Source of the DNA: Sphingomonas sp. C3-2
GTDB lineage: Bacteria; Pseudomonadota; Alphaproteobacteria; Sphingomonadales; Sphingomonadaceae
Direction of reading: 5' to 3'
Assembly (NCBI RefSeq): GCF_033025475.1
Contig: NZ_CP130322.1
Coordinates: 620,001-684,000 of the forward strand
Length of the DNA stretch: 64,000 nucleotides
Part shown: positions 53,932 through 63,276 of the stretch, in pieces
How the letters are laid out: every line of letters begins with the position of its first letter
How positions within the stretch are numbered: position 1 is the first letter of the stretch
The notes under the pieces: model-generated
Seen by the model: only the letters and a program-made list of their open reading frames with translations
Told to the model about the DNA's origin: nothing
Database searches by the model: none
Made by a program: the position numbers and the translations under genes

Positions 53932-55979
53932 CACTCGGCCGCCACCAGTTCGGCAGGCGTCTCGCTCACCGTGGGGTGACTGATCTTGCGCGCGGCGAGG
54001 CAGCTACGCACCGCAAAGACGAAGATCGAGATCACGACGAACAGGAACAGGCCGCACAGCGCCGCATCGATGCGGTCGTTGAAGATGATCTGCTCCATCT
54101 CCGCCATCGATTTGGCGGGCGCCAAGATCTCGCCCCGTGCCTCGGCAGCGGCGAACTTGCTTGCATGCGCAAGGAAGCCGATCGCCGGATCGGGCGAAAA
54201 CAGCTTCAACCAGCCCGCGCTCACCGTGCAGACGAGCAACCAGGCGGTGGGCAGCATCGTCACCCAGGCAAAGCGATCACGCTTCATGCGGAACAGCACG
54301 ACCGTTGCCAGCATCAGCGCGATCGCGGCGAGCATCTGGTTCGAAATGCCAAAGATCGGCCAGAGCGTGTTCACCCCGCCCAGCGGATCGGTCACGCCCT
54401 GATAAAGGAAGAACCCCCAGGCCGAAACGCACAGCGCCGTCGCGATGAACCCCGGCAGAAATGATGCCGTGTCGCGGAATTTGGGCACCGCAAGGCCCAG
54501 CAGATCCTGCAGCATGAAGCGCCCGGCCCGCGTGCCCGCATCCACCGCCGTCAGGATGAACAGCGCCTCGAACAGGATCGCGAAGTGATACCAGAAGGCC
54601 TTCATCGCCGGTCCGCCCAGCACATGGCTGAAGATTTCGGCCATGGCGACGGCCAGTGTCGGCGCGCCGCCGGTACGCGAGATGATGCTCGCCTCGCCCA
54701 CATCCTTTGCCGTCTGCGTCAGCAATTCGGGCGTCACGGGAAAGCCCATGGCGGTCACTGCCGCCGCCGCGCTCGCCGGGTCGGTCCCCAGCACCGCCGC
54801 CGGGCTGTTCATCGCGAAATAGATGCCGGGATCGAGGATCGAGGCACCCACCAGCGCCATGATCGCAACGAACGCTTCCATCAGCATCGCGCCGTAACCA
54901 ATCAGCGGCGCGTCCCCCTCGCTGGCGATCAGCTTGGGCGTGGTGCCGCTGGCGATCAGCGCGTGGAAACCCGAAACCGCACCGCATGCGATGGTGATGA
55001 ACAGGAAGGGGAAAAGCCCGCCCGACCACACCGGTCCGCCGCCGTCCACGAACTGGGTGAGCGCGGGCATCTTGAGCGGCGGCGCCATGATGACGATGCC
55101 GATCGCCAGCGCCATGATCGCGCCGATCTTGAGGAAGGTCGAAAGATAGTCGCGCGGCGCCAGCAGCAGCCACACCGGCAGGATGGAGGCCACCCCGCCA
55201 TACAGGATCAGGATCCAGCAAAGCTGTTCGGGCGTCAGCGTAAAGATCGGGCCCCATACCGCCGATTCAGCGATATTCTGGCCATAGACGATCGCCAGCA
55301 GCAACCCGATCAGCCCAAGGATGGAAACCTCCCCCACCCGTCCCGGTCGGATCCAGCGCGAATAGGCGCCCATCACCATGGCAAGCGGTATCGTCGCGGC
55401 CACGGTGAACAGCCCCCATGGGCTTTCCGCGAGCGCGCGCACCACGATGAGCGCGAGCACGGCCAGGATGATCACCATGATCATGAACGCGCCGAAAAGC
55501 GCGATCGTCCCGGCCACCGCGCCCATTTCCATGCGCACAAGTTCGCCCAGCGAGCGCCCGTCGCGCCGCATGGAAATGAACAGCACCATGAAGTCCTGCA
55601 CCGCGCCCGCCAGCACAACGCCCGCAAGTATCCAGAGCGTTCCGGGCAGATACCCCATCTGCGCTGCCAGAACCGGGCCCACGAGCGGCCCTGCACCCGC
55701 AATCGCGGCGAAGTGATGGCCGAACAGCACGGTCCGGTCGGTCGCCACATAATCCAGCCCGTCGGCGCGGCGCACTGCGGGCGTCGCGCGGCGCGGGTCC
55801 AGCCCCATCACCTGCCGCGCGATGAACAGCGCGTAAAACCGGTAAGCGACCAGGAAAATGCAGACCGCCGCGATGACGATCCACAAGGCGTTGATCGGCT
55901 CGCCGCGCGCCGTGGCGATGACGCCAAGCGCCAGTGCGCCCACCGCGCTGAAGCCGGCCCAGGGTAGATATTTTGTCAT
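53931..55979 (-). CDS. cstA: Carbon starvation protein A (CstA)
   Basis: This is a 682-residue membrane protein with about 16 hydrophobic segments and the CstA signature GLDYVATDRTVLFGHHFAAIAGAGPLVGPVLAAQMGY (in register, about 71-107). CstA/BtsT proteins import pyruvate or peptides when carbon is scarce. The start is the ATG at 55979 with GGAGG six bases upstream; the frame continues upstream without family character. The YbdD partner follows. A 76-residue unknown gene reads away on the other strand. Confidence 0.93.
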   Translation of the reverse strand: MTKYLPWAGFSAVGALALGVIATARGEPINALWIVIAAVCIFLVAYRFYALFIARQVMGLDPRRATPAVRRADGLDYVATDRTVLFGHHFAAIAGAGPLVGPVLAAQMGYLPGTLWILAGVVLAGAVQDFMVLFISMRRDGRSLGELVRMEMGAVAGTIALFGAFMIMVIILAVLALIVVRALAESPWGLFTVAATIPLAMVMGAYSRWIRPGRVGEVSILGLIGLLLAIVYGQNIAESAVWGPIFTLTPEQLCWILILYGGVASILPVWLLLAPRDYLSTFLKIGAIMALAIGIVIMAPPLKMPALTQFVDGGGPVWSGGLFPFLFITIACGAVSGFHALIASGTTPKLIASEGDAPLIGYGAMLMEAFVAIMALVGASILDPGIYFAMNSPAAVLGTDPASAAAAVTAMGFPVTPELLTQTAKDVGEASIISRTGGAPTLAVAMAEIFSHVLGGPAMKAFWYHFAILFEALFILTAVDAGTRAGRFMLQDLLGLAVPKFRDTASFLPGFIATALCVSAWGFFLYQGVTDPLGGVNTLWPIFGISNQMLAAIALMLATVVLFRMKRDRFAWVTMLPTAWLLVCTVSAGWLKLFSPDPAIGFLAHASKFAAAEARGEILAPAKSMAEMEQIIFNDRIDAALCGLFLFVVISIFVFAVRSCLAARKISHPTVSETPAELVAAE

Positions 55980-56101
55980 GCATCCTCCGGTCTCGTGGCC
56001 AATCCCGGCCCGGACTATCGCGGTCCTTGCTAATCCCGGCGGCTCCCCTCCTGCAAGTCGGGAAACTTGCGAAAATCGCAAAGGCACGCAAAAGGCGGTG
56101 C

Positions 56102-56332
56102 ATGACGTCAAGCGAACTGCAGGAACTGATCATCGCCACGCTGCTGCGCGAACGCGGCGGCACCCGGCGGCGCTGGCGCACGGCGCTGGGCGCGGTGCGC
56201 GTCTATTCGGTGTCCACCCACCCGCATTGCAACTGGACGGTCACGCCCTCGGGCAGCGCGCATGACATGGCGGTGATCGAGGAAATGCTCGATACGATGC
56301 GCGCACGCCACCCGCTCGTGTCGGGGCGCTGA
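56102..56332 (+). CDS. Small protein of unknown function divergent from cstA
   Basis: This is a 76-residue soluble protein: MTSSELQELIIATLLRERGG, a basic RRRWRTALGAVRVYS stretch, HPHCNWTVTPSGS and a C-terminal helix MAVIEEMLDTMRARHP. The ATG at 56102 has AAAGGCGG upstream; the frame extends further up but through the promoter region of cstA. I recognise no family with a function; similar small proteins are sometimes annotated as conserved hypothetical in sphingomonads. Confidence 0.65.
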   Translation: MTSSELQELIIATLLRERGGTRRRWRTALGAVRVYSVSTHPHCNWTVTPSGSAHDMAVIEEMLDTMRARHPLVSGR

Positions 56333-56700
56333 CCCGCGACGCCTCTGCCAACGCTCAGGCGCGCCAGCGGCAATATGTCCAGCACTGCCGTCACCCCGAG
56401 CATCGACGCCGTATCGAACCATTTGGCGATCTGACGCTTCGCCCATCGCACGCATATAGTTCCCCCAGTCCCGTCGGCTAGGCGCCCATTCTCTCTGGCC
56501 ATCCGTTCCGCTCCCCCCGCTCTGGGGACGCCATCCCCTGCGCTGCACGGATCGCCCTGATCGAAAGTGGCCACGCGGCACCTCCCCTATCGCTTCCGCT
56601 CCGGTTTCACCCCTGTCTCGCGTCAACCCTGTTGACCTTCCCGCTAGTCCGCATGATACTCGCTACTGAGAATCAGTCGCATGATCAAAAGGGGGTTTTA
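56333..56700 (+). other. Intergenic region before the haem-type TonB receptor
   Basis: These 368 bases contain no gene I can support on either strand. The last 40 bases carry a Fur-like box and the ribosome site of the receptor. A minus-strand frame of about 120 codons crosses the region and the 76-residue gene, but its codon use and content look random. Confidence 0.5.
56667..56681. promoter_or_regulatory. Possible Fur box
   Basis: TGAGAATCAGTCGCA has the 7-1-7 layout of a Fur half-site pair with five of seven matching positions between its arms. It lies 20 bp before the TonB receptor start. This fits iron control of a haem or iron uptake receptor but is a weak match. Confidence 0.4.
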
Positions 56701-58983
56701 ATGAGTGATGGCATAAGGTGCGGATCGACGGTCGGGATCCGCCCTGCAATACAAAGCGCAGGCGGGCCGGAGGGCGTACGCAACAGGGCGCGGCGTCATG
56801 CCCGCCCCGCCTGCGCGTCGCTCGCGCTCGCCTTCGCGCTGCTGCCCGTGGCGGGCCATGCGCAGGATAATGACGGCCAGTTCTGGCTCGAACGGAAGAA
56901 CCAGATCGTCGTCTCGGCCACGCGCACCCCGCTCAAGGTGGAGGATGTTCCGCTCACCATCTCGGTGAAAACCGCCGAAGATATCGCCGACGAACTGGTG
57001 ACCGACATCCGTGATCTCGTACGCTTCGAACCCGGCGTCAGCGTCCAGCGCCAGCCCGCGCGCTTCAACGCGGCGGGCAGCGGCACGGGCCGCGCGGGCA
57101 ATGAAGGCTTCAACATCCGCGGTATCGGCGGCAACCGCGTCCTCATCCAGGTAGACGGCGTGCGCGTTCCCGACGGCTTCAGCTTTGGCGCACAGGCGGT
57201 CGGGCGCGGCGACTATGTCGATCTCGGGCTGGTCAAATCGGTCGAGATCCTGCGCGGCCCGGCCTCGGCGCTCTATGGCAGCGACGGCCTTTCGGGCGCG
57301 GTCAGCTTCGTCACCGCCGACCCGGCGGACTTCCTCGAAGGCGGCAAGAATTTCGGCGGCCTCGTCCGCGCCGGCTATGCCAGCGCCGACAATGAATTCA
57401 GCGAAACCGCCATCCTCGCCGGGCGCAGCGGCGATTGGTCGGCCATGCTCGCCTATACGCGGCGCGATCATGAGGAACTGGACAATAAGGGCGATGTTGG
57501 CGGTCTCGGCGCGGAACGGACGAAACCCAACCCGCAAGACGGCCGTTCGAACGCCGTGCTTGGCCGCATCGTCTATGAGCCCGCCGGTGGCCACAAGTTG
57601 CGGCTGACCGGCGAATATCTCGACACGCGCCTGTCCACCGAGGGGCTCACCGGGCGTAGCGCAACCGTCGAGTTGCTCGAAGCAGTCGATACCGGCGAAC
57701 GCAAGCGCCTTGGTCTCGACTGGAGCTGGGAAGGCAATGGCACGATCGATTTCGCGCGGGCCGCCATCTATTGGCAGAACGGCGAAGACGTCCAGTTTAC
57801 CGATGAGGATCGTACCCCTGCGGTCGACCGTGAACGGCTCAACACCTTTGAAAACCGCGTATTCGGCGCCGCCGCCGATGCGCGGGCCGATTTCATCACC
57901 GGCGCGATCGGCCACCGCCTCGTCTTTGGCGCCGATGCCAGCATCACACGTCAACGGGGCCTGCGCGACGGCACCGTGCCACCGATGGGCGAGGTCTTCC
58001 CCACCCGCGCCTTCCCCTCCACCGATTTCACCCGCGCGGGCGCTTTCGTGGCCGACGAGATCAGCATCGCGGGCGGGCAATTGATGCTCTACCCCGCGCT
58101 CCGCTTCGATTATTACAAGCTGTCGCCCGATAATGATCCCCTGCTCCCCGCCTTTTCCGGCGCGGGTCAGGATGGATCGCGCGTCTCGCCCAAAATGGGC
58201 GTGGTGTGGAAAATCAACGACACCATCCGCCTGTTCGGCAATTACGCCACCGGCTTCAAGGCGCCCGAACCCGGCCAGGTGAACCAGTTCTTCGAAAACC
58301 TCGCCTTTGGCTACACCTCGGCGCCCAATCCCGATCTCGGCCCCGAACGCAGCGAAAGCTTCGAGGGCGGCATCCGCATCGCCTCGAACGCGGTCAGCCT
58401 CGAAATGACCGCCTTCACCTCGCGCTACAAGGATTTCATCAGCCAGGAAGTCGTTGGCGGCTCGTTCACCCCGGCCGATCCCGCGATCTACCAGTTCGTC
58501 AACCTCGATCGCGTCCGCGTGAAAGGCGCCGAAGCCCGGTTCGAAGCGCGCGCCGACAATGGCCTCTCGGGTACGCTCGCGCTTTCCTATGCGAAGGGCA
58601 ACGAGATCGATCCGGACGGCAATCGTCGCCCGCTCTCGACGGTCGATCCGCTCAAGCTGGTCATGGGCGTCGGCTACCGGGATCGCGCCGGCCGGTTTGG
58701 CGGCCAGCTGATCGCGACGCACAGCGCGCAAAAGGAACTCGGCCGCACCACGGGTATCTGCACCCCGGCCTGCTACCGCCCCGGCGCGTTCACCATCCTC
58801 GATGCCACCGCCTTTCTGAAACTCGACAAGGCGCTCACGCTGCGCGCGGGCATCTTCAACATTCTCGACAAGAAATATGCGTGGTGGAGCGACGTTCGCG
58901 GCCTCTCCAGCACCTCCACTGTCACCGATGCCTATACCCAGCCCGGCCGCAACGCGAGCGTGTCCGCCAGCTATCGCTTCTGA
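56701..58983 (+). CDS. TonB-dependent haem/haemoglobin-type receptor
   Basis: This is a 760-residue receptor with an extended basic N-terminus (about 40 residues) before the hydrophobic leader (SLALAFALLPVAGHA). The plug shows NQIVVSATRTPLKVEDVP and VEILRGPASALYGSDGLSGAVSF, the GSDGLSG form typical of haemoglobin/transferrin/lactoferrin-type receptors. The barrel has YATGFKAPEPGQVNQFF and NPDLGPERSESFEGG and ends SASYRF. It is followed 21 bases later by a DUF6607 gene that often accompanies such receptors. The start is the ATG at 56701 with AAAGGGGG upstream. Confidence 0.92.
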   Translation: MSDGIRCGSTVGIRPAIQSAGGPEGVRNRARRHARPACASLALAFALLPVAGHAQDNDGQFWLERKNQIVVSATRTPLKVEDVPLTISVKTAEDIADELVTDIRDLVRFEPGVSVQRQPARFNAAGSGTGRAGNEGFNIRGIGGNRVLIQVDGVRVPDGFSFGAQAVGRGDYVDLGLVKSVEILRGPASALYGSDGLSGAVSFVTADPADFLEGGKNFGGLVRAGYASADNEFSETAILAGRSGDWSAMLAYTRRDHEELDNKGDVGGLGAERTKPNPQDGRSNAVLGRIVYEPAGGHKLRLTGEYLDTRLSTEGLTGRSATVELLEAVDTGERKRLGLDWSWEGNGTIDFARAAIYWQNGEDVQFTDEDRTPAVDRERLNTFENRVFGAAADARADFITGAIGHRLVFGADASITRQRGLRDGTVPPMGEVFPTRAFPSTDFTRAGAFVADEISIAGGQLMLYPALRFDYYKLSPDNDPLLPAFSGAGQDGSRVSPKMGVVWKINDTIRLFGNYATGFKAPEPGQVNQFFENLAFGYTSAPNPDLGPERSESFEGGIRIASNAVSLEMTAFTSRYKDFISQEVVGGSFTPADPAIYQFVNLDRVRVKGAEARFEARADNGLSGTLALSYAKGNEIDPDGNRRPLSTVDPLKLVMGVGYRDRAGRFGGQLIATHSAQKELGRTTGICTPACYRPGAFTILDATAFLKLDKALTLRAGIFNILDKKYAWWSDVRGLSSTSTVTDAYTQPGRNASVSASYRF

Positions 58984-59004
58984 CGTATTCAAGGGAAACC
59001 CATC

Positions 59005-59982
59005 ATGAAATCCATTCACACGCTGTTTTCCGCCGGGCTCTTGGCACTGGCGATGACGATGTCCCCCGCCCTCGCCCACCCGCCGATTTCGGCGACAAAG
59101 GCCGCCGCCGGGTTCGAGCAGGATCGCGCCGACATTCTCGCCATGGCGGGCAATTACCGCGTCCATTTCGACATGCAGGAAACCACGCGCTGGGATCCGG
59201 CCTATACCCCGCTCGAAAAAAAGCGTTCGGGCGGCAATGAAGTCGTCCGCGTGATCGAGGATACCGGCAAAAAGATCGCGCTCCAGCATATGCTCGTGAT
59301 CGAGGGAGACGACGGCAAGGCGCATATCATCAAGCATTGGCGTCAGGATTGGGAATATGAGCCTGCCCGCGTGCTCGTCTTTGCCGATCGCAACAGCTGG
59401 AAATGGGAAGATGTGCCCGAAAAGATGCGCACCGGCCGCTGGTCGCAAACCGTCTATCAGGTCGACGATTCCCCGCGCTATGGCGGCTGGGGCCAGTTCG
59501 AAACGCAGGGCGGCGTCCGCCGCTGGCGCTCCAACTGGACCTGGCGTCCGCTCGCCCGCCGCGATGCCGTGCGCAACCCCGTCTATGACCGCTATCTCGG
59601 CATCAACCGCCACCAGAACGGTCCCGATGGCTGGGTCCACTGGCAGGACAATACCAAGATGGGCACCAAGGACGGCAAGCTCGTTCCCATCGTCCAGGAA
59701 TATGTCCTCAACAGCTATACCCGCTACGATGATTACGACGTGAAGGCGGCCGACGCCTATTGGGATGCCACCAGCCGTTACTGGGCCGCCGTCCGCACCG
59801 CATGGGACCGCGTCGCCGCCACCAAGAACGGCATCGGTATCACCGAAAATGCCGAGACGGGAACCGTCATCAGCGCCCGCCTGCTCGAACTCGCCGACGA
59901 GATCATGGAGGGCAAGGTCAAGGAAGCGCAGGCCATCGCCGAAGCGCGCAAGCTGATCGATACCAACACCCGCCCGCTCTGA
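59005..59982 (+). CDS. DUF6607 family exported protein
   Basis: This is a 325-residue protein with a signal peptide (MKSIHTLFSAGLLALAMTMSPALA). The body is rich in Trp and Arg (IIKHWRQDWEYEPARVLVFADRNSWKWEDVP in two blocks; RRWRSNWTWRPLARRDAV) with GWVHWQDNTKMG. It matches what I know as the DUF6607 group, found beside haem-type TonB receptors; a periplasmic or surface haem-handling role is inferred from that neighbour. AAGGGAAA precedes the ATG. A long perfect hairpin follows the stop. Confidence 0.8.
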   Translation: MKSIHTLFSAGLLALAMTMSPALAHPPISATKAAAGFEQDRADILAMAGNYRVHFDMQETTRWDPAYTPLEKKRSGGNEVVRVIEDTGKKIALQHMLVIEGDDGKAHIIKHWRQDWEYEPARVLVFADRNSWKWEDVPEKMRTGRWSQTVYQVDDSPRYGGWGQFETQGGVRRWRSNWTWRPLARRDAVRNPVYDRYLGINRHQNGPDGWVHWQDNTKMGTKDGKLVPIVQEYVLNSYTRYDDYDVKAADAYWDATSRYWAAVRTAWDRVAATKNGIGITENAETGTVISARLLELADEIMEGKVKEAQAIAEARKLIDTNTRPL

Positions 59983-59992
59983 CGCTCCTGCA

Positions 59993-60036
59993 CCACGATC
60001 GGGGATAGGCGCCCCGCGCCCTTTCCCCGATCGTGG
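59993..60036. terminator. Long hairpin after the DUF6607 gene
   Basis: Perfect 13-bp arms CCACGATCGGGGA and TCCCCGATCGTGG enclose an 18-base GC-rich loop. No T-tract follows, so it is an atypical terminator or an mRNA 3'-end stabiliser. Confidence 0.55.
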
Positions 60037-60092
60037 ATGCTGCCTGAACGAAGCCTCGTCACCAGAGCGCCAATGCGCTAAAGGCTAGCGCC

Positions 60093-60272
60093 ATGGCAGA
60101 ACGATTTGAACGACACCGGCAGCCTTGGACCTCCGCCGAAATCCAGAAGCTGCATACGCTGGCGAAGAAGGGGATGGCGCTCAAGGCGATCGCCAAAGCG
60201 CTCACCCGCAGCGAGGAATCGGTGAAGGACCGTGCCAAGGCTGACGGACTGACCATCGCAAAGCTGCGCTAA
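60093..60272 (+). CDS. Small SANT/Myb-like protein
   Basis: This is a 59-residue protein: MAERFERHRQPWTSAEIQKL, then HTLAKKGMALKAIAKALTRS, then EESVKDRAKADGLTIAKLR. The PWTSAEIQKLHTLAKKG...IAKALTRSEESVKDRA pattern is that of a single SANT/Myb-like or GcrA-like helix-turn-helix and suggests a small DNA-binding protein. AAAGG lies upstream of the ATG. It lies between the haem locus and the patatin gene, and codon positions look coding. Function is unknown. Confidence 0.75.
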   Translation: MAERFERHRQPWTSAEIQKLHTLAKKGMALKAIAKALTRSEESVKDRAKADGLTIAKLR

Positions 60273-60378
60273 AACAGGCGCCCAGCCGCGCGAGATCATG
60301 CCATTGGGCATAGCCGCATGCGCATCTGACTCACTGCCTAAGTCTTCGTAAAATCTCTCCTTCTGAAGGAGGAATGAT

Positions 60379-61341
60379 ATGGCAGGCGGGTTAGCCATGG
60401 TGTTGAGCGGCGGCGGCGCCAAGGGCGCCTTTCAGGTCGGCGTTGTCCACGAACTTGTCGTCAATCGCGGCGTCCGGATCGACATCGTCGCTGGCGTTTC
60501 AACGGGCGCAATCCAGGCACTGGGCGTCGCGCAAGACGATGTTCCCGGCCTGCTGGATGCATGGCTCGGCCTCAAGGGCAACGGCTCGATCTACAAGGAA
60601 CGCCCGCTGGGTGTCGTCGGCGGGATTCTCGGCGAGGATGCGATCTACGACGCTGCCCCGCTCAAGCGACTGCTCAAGGGCTTCGCCAATGAAGAGAAGC
60701 TCATGAGCAGCGGCCGCAAGCTGCGGCTGGGCGTCGTCAATCTTGGCACTGGAGCCTATCGCAGCATCGACGAAAGCGTGCCTGGTATTCACAATTGGGT
60801 TTATGCCAGCTGTGCCATGCCGCTCTTCTTCGATCCCCTAAAGACGCGCGCCCGCGACGGGGTCGAGGAACAATGGGTCGATGGCGGCGTACGCGACGTG
60901 ACGCCGCTTGGCGCCGCGCTCGACCTGAACCCGCGCGGCGTGATCGCCGTGCGTGCGTCCCCCGCCCCACAACTCGGCCGGGTGCGAACCTATGGCAATC
61001 TGATCAAGATCGGGTTGCGCGCGGTCGACATCCTGCAGTCCGAAGTATCGGTCAACGATCTGGCCGGCGCGGCGCTGATCAACGATATGATCGCCGCCCG
61101 CGAGGCGCAGCTTTGGGCGCTGCAAGCCGAAGGCATTGGCGGCACGCAAGCCGCAAGGATCCTTCGGCCGCTCGACGTGCAGATCGCCCGCTATCGTTTC
61201 GCGCCGATCCGGATCATCGAGCCCGAACAGGAATATTCCGAAACGCTTGAATTCGATCCTGCGAAAATCCGCACGGCGATCGACGCCGGACGCCGCGCCG
61301 TCGAGCATGAATGGGACGCGCTCGAACCGCTGCTCAGCTGA
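60379..61341 (+). CDS. Patatin-like phospholipase
   Basis: This is a 320-residue serine hydrolase with the Ser-Asp dyad of patatins. It has the oxyanion loop LSGGGAKGAFQVGVVHEL (9-26), the nucleophile Ser41 in GVSTG, and Asp168 in VDGGVRD. It lacks a signal peptide and transmembrane segments, so the protein is cytosolic or exported by another route. Known relatives release fatty acids from phospholipids. GGAGGA precedes the ATG at 60379. A small SANT-like gene lies upstream and a YciI-like gene downstream. Confidence 0.93.
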   Translation: MAGGLAMVLSGGGAKGAFQVGVVHELVVNRGVRIDIVAGVSTGAIQALGVAQDDVPGLLDAWLGLKGNGSIYKERPLGVVGGILGEDAIYDAAPLKRLLKGFANEEKLMSSGRKLRLGVVNLGTGAYRSIDESVPGIHNWVYASCAMPLFFDPLKTRARDGVEEQWVDGGVRDVTPLGAALDLNPRGVIAVRASPAPQLGRVRTYGNLIKIGLRAVDILQSEVSVNDLAGAALINDMIAAREAQLWALQAEGIGGTQAARILRPLDVQIARYRFAPIRIIEPEQEYSETLEFDPAKIRTAIDAGRRAVEHEWDALEPLLS

Positions 61342-61497
61342 GGTGCGTTGGTCGTCGGGGCAAGCTACATCGTCTGCAAGACCGTCATTTACCCGCGCTT
61401 CCCACGGCTCCATATTAAACTGCCGCTCCAATGGCCCGGCGCGCAACCCGCCCGGGGACCAATTGAGCGCACCTTCCTGTTGAGCGGAGGCATATGA

Positions 61498-61866
61498 ATG
61501 AGCGCGAATGACAAGTATCTCGCGGTTTTCACCAGCAACAAGGCCAGCGCGCGATGGCAGGCCTGGTATGCGATGTCAGACGCAGAACGCGACGCCCGCG
61601 ACGAGGCCGGGCTTGCCGCGCTCAAAGCCTGGGACGAGACGCACAGGGATGCCATCGTTTATGCAGGCGGACCGCTCGGCCCAACCAAACGGACATCGCC
61701 GGATGGCGTGGCGGACGTCGTCAATGAACTGACCGTTTTCGTCGTCGTGCGCGCGCCCTCGCACGAGGCTGCGGCAAAGCTGTTCGAAGGCCATCCGCAC
61801 TTCACCATCTTCCCGTGCGATTCTGTCGACGTGATGCCGCTTCTCGGCCCCGAACCGGGTGCATGA
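61498..61866 (+). CDS. YciI-like (DGPF-type) protein
   Basis: This is a 122-residue ferredoxin-like-fold protein of the YciI/YCII group (KYLAVFTSNKASARWQAWYAMS, then GLAALKAWDETHRD, then EGHPHFTIFPCDSVDVMPL). Such proteins may be isomerases or dehydrochlorinases or act as small partners; no function is certain. The histidine in EGHPHF is the usual conserved one. GGAGG precedes the ATG at 61498. It lies ten bases before a DUF2200 gene on the same strand. Confidence 0.8.
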   Translation: MSANDKYLAVFTSNKASARWQAWYAMSDAERDARDEAGLAALKAWDETHRDAIVYAGGPLGPTKRTSPDGVADVVNELTVFVVVRAPSHEAAAKLFEGHPHFTIFPCDSVDVMPLLGPEPGA

Positions 61867-61875
61867 GGGGCGATC

Positions 61876-62229
61876 ATGACACAGCATCGTATCTTTTCCA
61901 TGAGCTTCGCCAGCGTCTATCCGCACTATGTCGCCAAGGCGGAAAAGAAAGGCCGCACCAGGGCCGAGGTTGACGAGATCATCCGCTGGCTGACGGGTTA
62001 CACCCAAAAGGGGCTTGAGGCCGAGCTGGAAAAGAAATCCAGCTTCGAGGATTTTCTGAGGCGGGCGCCCCGGCCAAACCCTTCACGCAATCTGATCACC
62101 GGGCTAGTCTGCGGTGTCCGCGTCGAGGATATCGAAGACCCGCTGATGCAGGACATCCGCTATCTCGACAAACTGATCGACGAACTCGCTAGGGGCAAGG
62201 CTATGGAGAAAATCCTGCGTGCCCATTAA
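61876..62229 (+). CDS. DUF2200 family protein
   Basis: This is a 117-residue protein beginning [36 protein letters not shown]. It has [24 protein letters not shown] and [37 protein letters not shown], which is the DUF2200 pattern (YdhG-like, unknown function). It follows the YciI-like gene closely, so the two may share a transcript. GC-rich arms GGCGCGCG and CGCGCGCC (62246-62286) after the stop may form a terminator against the convergent Coq4-like gene. Confidence 0.88.
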   Translation: MTQHRIFSMSFASVYPHYVAKAEKKGRTRAEVDEIIRWLTGYTQKGLEAELEKKSSFEDFLRRAPRPNPSRNLITGLVCGVRVEDIEDPLMQDIRYLDKLIDELARGKAMEKILRAH

Positions 62230-62298
62230 AGCCATTTAGCCGGTAGGCGCGCGCGCGACGCACCAGTCCACACCGCGACGCGCGCCATATTCAAAGTG

Positions 62299-63174
62299 TT
62301 ATTCGGCCGCTTCGGCCTGAACCAGCTGCGCCGACTGCGCGCCTTCGCTCCACACATCCGACGCGGCAGTGGTGTCGACTTCCTCGACCCCTTTCATCCC
62401 GATATAGGCCCGCGCATCCGCCTTGGTCATCCCCAGGATCGGCTCCATCTTGCGCAGGAACCAGGGGTCGGATTCGCGGCCCACGCGCATGCCGTTGGTG
62501 ATGTGACGCGACATCGCCGGCCAGGTCGACGGGTAATGGATGATCGTGCGCATCAGCGTGGGCAGCGCCATGATCGCCAGCAGCGTGCTGAGCTCACCTG
62601 CCAGTTCCGGATCGTCGAAATAGGCGAAATAGCCTTCGATCCGCATGAACAGCGGCGTCGTTTCGCCAAGGAAATCGAACCCTGCACCTCCCAGAAGGTG
62701 ATCGAAGTCATGCGTCTGGCCTGTGCGCAGATCCCAATAATCAAGCATGGTCTGCGGCTGCCAACCGGGGTTCATCTCGATGCGCGGGTCGAGCACGATC
62801 TCGAAATTGTTCGCGGTCAGATAGTGGTAATATTCCCCGCCCGCAGTGTCCGGCGCATAGGCCTTCAGGTCTTCGCGGGTGTAGGTCGAAATGAAGCGTT
62901 CCTCGAAATAGTCGCCCAGTTCGGTCTTGGTCTTGCACTGATCGGCCAGCATCTCGTTGATCCGCTTTTCATCGCGGATTTCATAAAGCGCCTGGAACAG
63001 CCGCGGCAGCGCATAGGTCATCGGCATATCGCGGCCGTTCCGCCGCAGCGATTCCTGCATCACATATTCACGGACCACGGGGTGGTTGAGGAATTTCGAC
63101 GAGCTGACGAGGCGCGACGATTCCGTCGGAATCTCCTGCAGCCCGCGCATGAAATAGGGAACATTATCGTTCAT
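62299..63174 (-). CDS. Coq4-like protein
   Basis: This is a 291-residue mostly helical protein with the Coq4 metal motif HDxxH-x11-E: His155, Asp156, His159 and Glu171 (THDFDHLLGGAGFDFLGETT). Coq4 works in ubiquinone biosynthesis, reported recently as the C1 decarboxylase/hydroxylase. Here it follows a Rieske oxygenase gene, not ubiquinone genes, so a catabolic role on an aromatic ring is possible. The start is the ATG at 63174 with GGAGAGG upstream. A terminator-like hairpin (63237-63265) separates it from the Rieske gene. Confidence 0.85.
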   Translation of the reverse strand: MNDNVPYFMRGLQEIPTESSRLVSSSKFLNHPVVREYVMQESLRRNGRDMPMTYALPRLFQALYEIRDEKRINEMLADQCKTKTELGDYFEERFISTYTREDLKAYAPDTAGGEYYHYLTANNFEIVLDPRIEMNPGWQPQTMLDYWDLRTGQTHDFDHLLGGAGFDFLGETTPLFMRIEGYFAYFDDPELAGELSTLLAIMALPTLMRTIIHYPSTWPAMSRHITNGMRVGRESDPWFLRKMEPILGMTKADARAYIGMKGVEEVDTTAASDVWSEGAQSAQLVQAEAAE

Positions 63175-63236
63175 TTCAGACCTCTCCATTCTACGCTTTA
63201 ACTGTGCCCCGGGGACTTTCCTGTTCGGGTTTTTGG

Positions 63237-63265
63237 AAAAAGGCGCCGGGGCCCAGCGCCTTTTT
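63237..63265. terminator. Terminator between the Rieske and Coq4-like genes
   Basis: A stem GGCGC / GCGCC with loop CGGGGCCCA is flanked by AAAAA and TTTTT. It lies downstream of the Rieske stop and upstream of the Coq4-like start. Confidence 0.75.
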
Positions 63266-63276
63266 CGTCCCGGTCC

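Noticed and set aside
56203-56574. A 123-codon minus-strand frame in the gap before the haem-type receptor
   Set aside because: It starts near GGAGCGG, but it overlaps the 76-residue plus-strand gene and its composition is not gene-like. I treated the region as intergenic.
56698-59640. A 980-codon open frame on the minus strand
   Set aside because: It is an antisense shadow of the haem-type TonB receptor and the DUF6607 gene. Both plus-strand genes have clear family motifs, leaders and ribosome sites; the antisense product is low-complexity Ala/Gly/Arg sequence.
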